A program made the position numbers and the translations under genes. The notes beneath the pieces were generated by a model, which worked only from the letters and a program-made list of their open reading frames with translations, was not told where the DNA came from and searched no databases. A DNA stretch of 64,000 nt from Vreelandella titanicae BH1 (lineage in GTDB: Bacteria > Pseudomonadota > Gammaproteobacteria > Pseudomonadales > Halomonadaceae). Location: contig NZ_AOPO01000001.1 of assembly GCF_000336575.1 (NCBI RefSeq), positions 558,001-622,000 on the forward strand, read 5' to 3'. This document shows positions 63,993 through 64,000 of this stretch, in pieces. The stretch's first letter is position 1, and the number at the start of each line of letters is the position of its first letter.

Positions 63993-64000
63993 GATTTCCA

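Overview
The window looks like a chromosomal segment of a halophilic gammaproteobacterium, most likely Halomonas or a close relative. This rests on gene content and order (three TRAP transporter loci, a ureDABCEFG urease operon, an fds-type formate dehydrogenase, a Pseudomonas-like dsbDEG/dsbRS copper-stress locus), on moderate GC and on Halomonas-like intergenic repeats. I ran no database search, so the taxon is an inference.

Layout. 1-5.8 kb is recombination machinery: a very large tyrosine-recombinase-type protein, then a convergent xis-int operon with two unknown small genes, and a divergent Xre-type regulator. 6.0-14.0 kb is a defence island on the minus strand: hsdR-hsdM-hsdS, then an Abi_2/AbiF-like HEPN RNase gene coupled to hsdS by ATGA, then a frameshifted PD-(D/E)XK-like gene. 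Between those last two, on the opposite strand, is a candidate pseudoknotted small RNA whose terminator ends on the abi stop codon. 14.1-15.3 kb is a small zinc-ribbon gene and a decayed methyltransferase. 15.3-19.9 kb is a sulfide/sulfur operon (DUF2892 protein, two YeeE/YedE half transporters, SulP permease, DUF442-type phosphatase-like protein, persulfide dioxygenase-like MBL protein). 20.7-25.8 kb is ttrBCA, a tetrathionate-reductase-type operon preceded by an FNR/ANR box. 26.6-33.4 kb is an L,D-transpeptidase and a dsbRS/dsbDEG set. 33.6-35.4 kb is a frameshifted EamA gene, a gene-poor patch and tRNA-Arg(CCG).

35.5-46.8 kb carries two related TRAP systems and one distinct one. A solute-binding protein with a LysR regulator, a GlcD-type FAD oxidase and a complete dctPQM form one group. 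A GATase1-like AraC regulator divergent from a second dctPQM forms another. 46.9-54.1 kb is a ModE-like regulator divergent from fdsGBA-fdhD-fdsD, with a shared palindromic operator. 54.2-57.4 kb holds a Cache-type chemoreceptor, an intergenic three-hairpin candidate small RNA and a YihY-family membrane protein. 57.4-62.9 kb is the urease operon on the minus strand. 63.1-64.0 kb is a diguanylate cyclase with a degenerate zinc-binding sensor domain.

How it fits together. The right two thirds looks like ordinary accessory metabolism: organic-acid uptake, formate oxidation, urea use, anaerobic sulfur-compound respiration, sulfide detoxification and periplasmic thiol repair. The left 15 kb is mobile and defensive. 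The most interesting candidate is the type I restriction operon carrying a translationally coupled HEPN RNase with its own putative RNA partner. The second is the unassigned small RNA near 56.2 kb.
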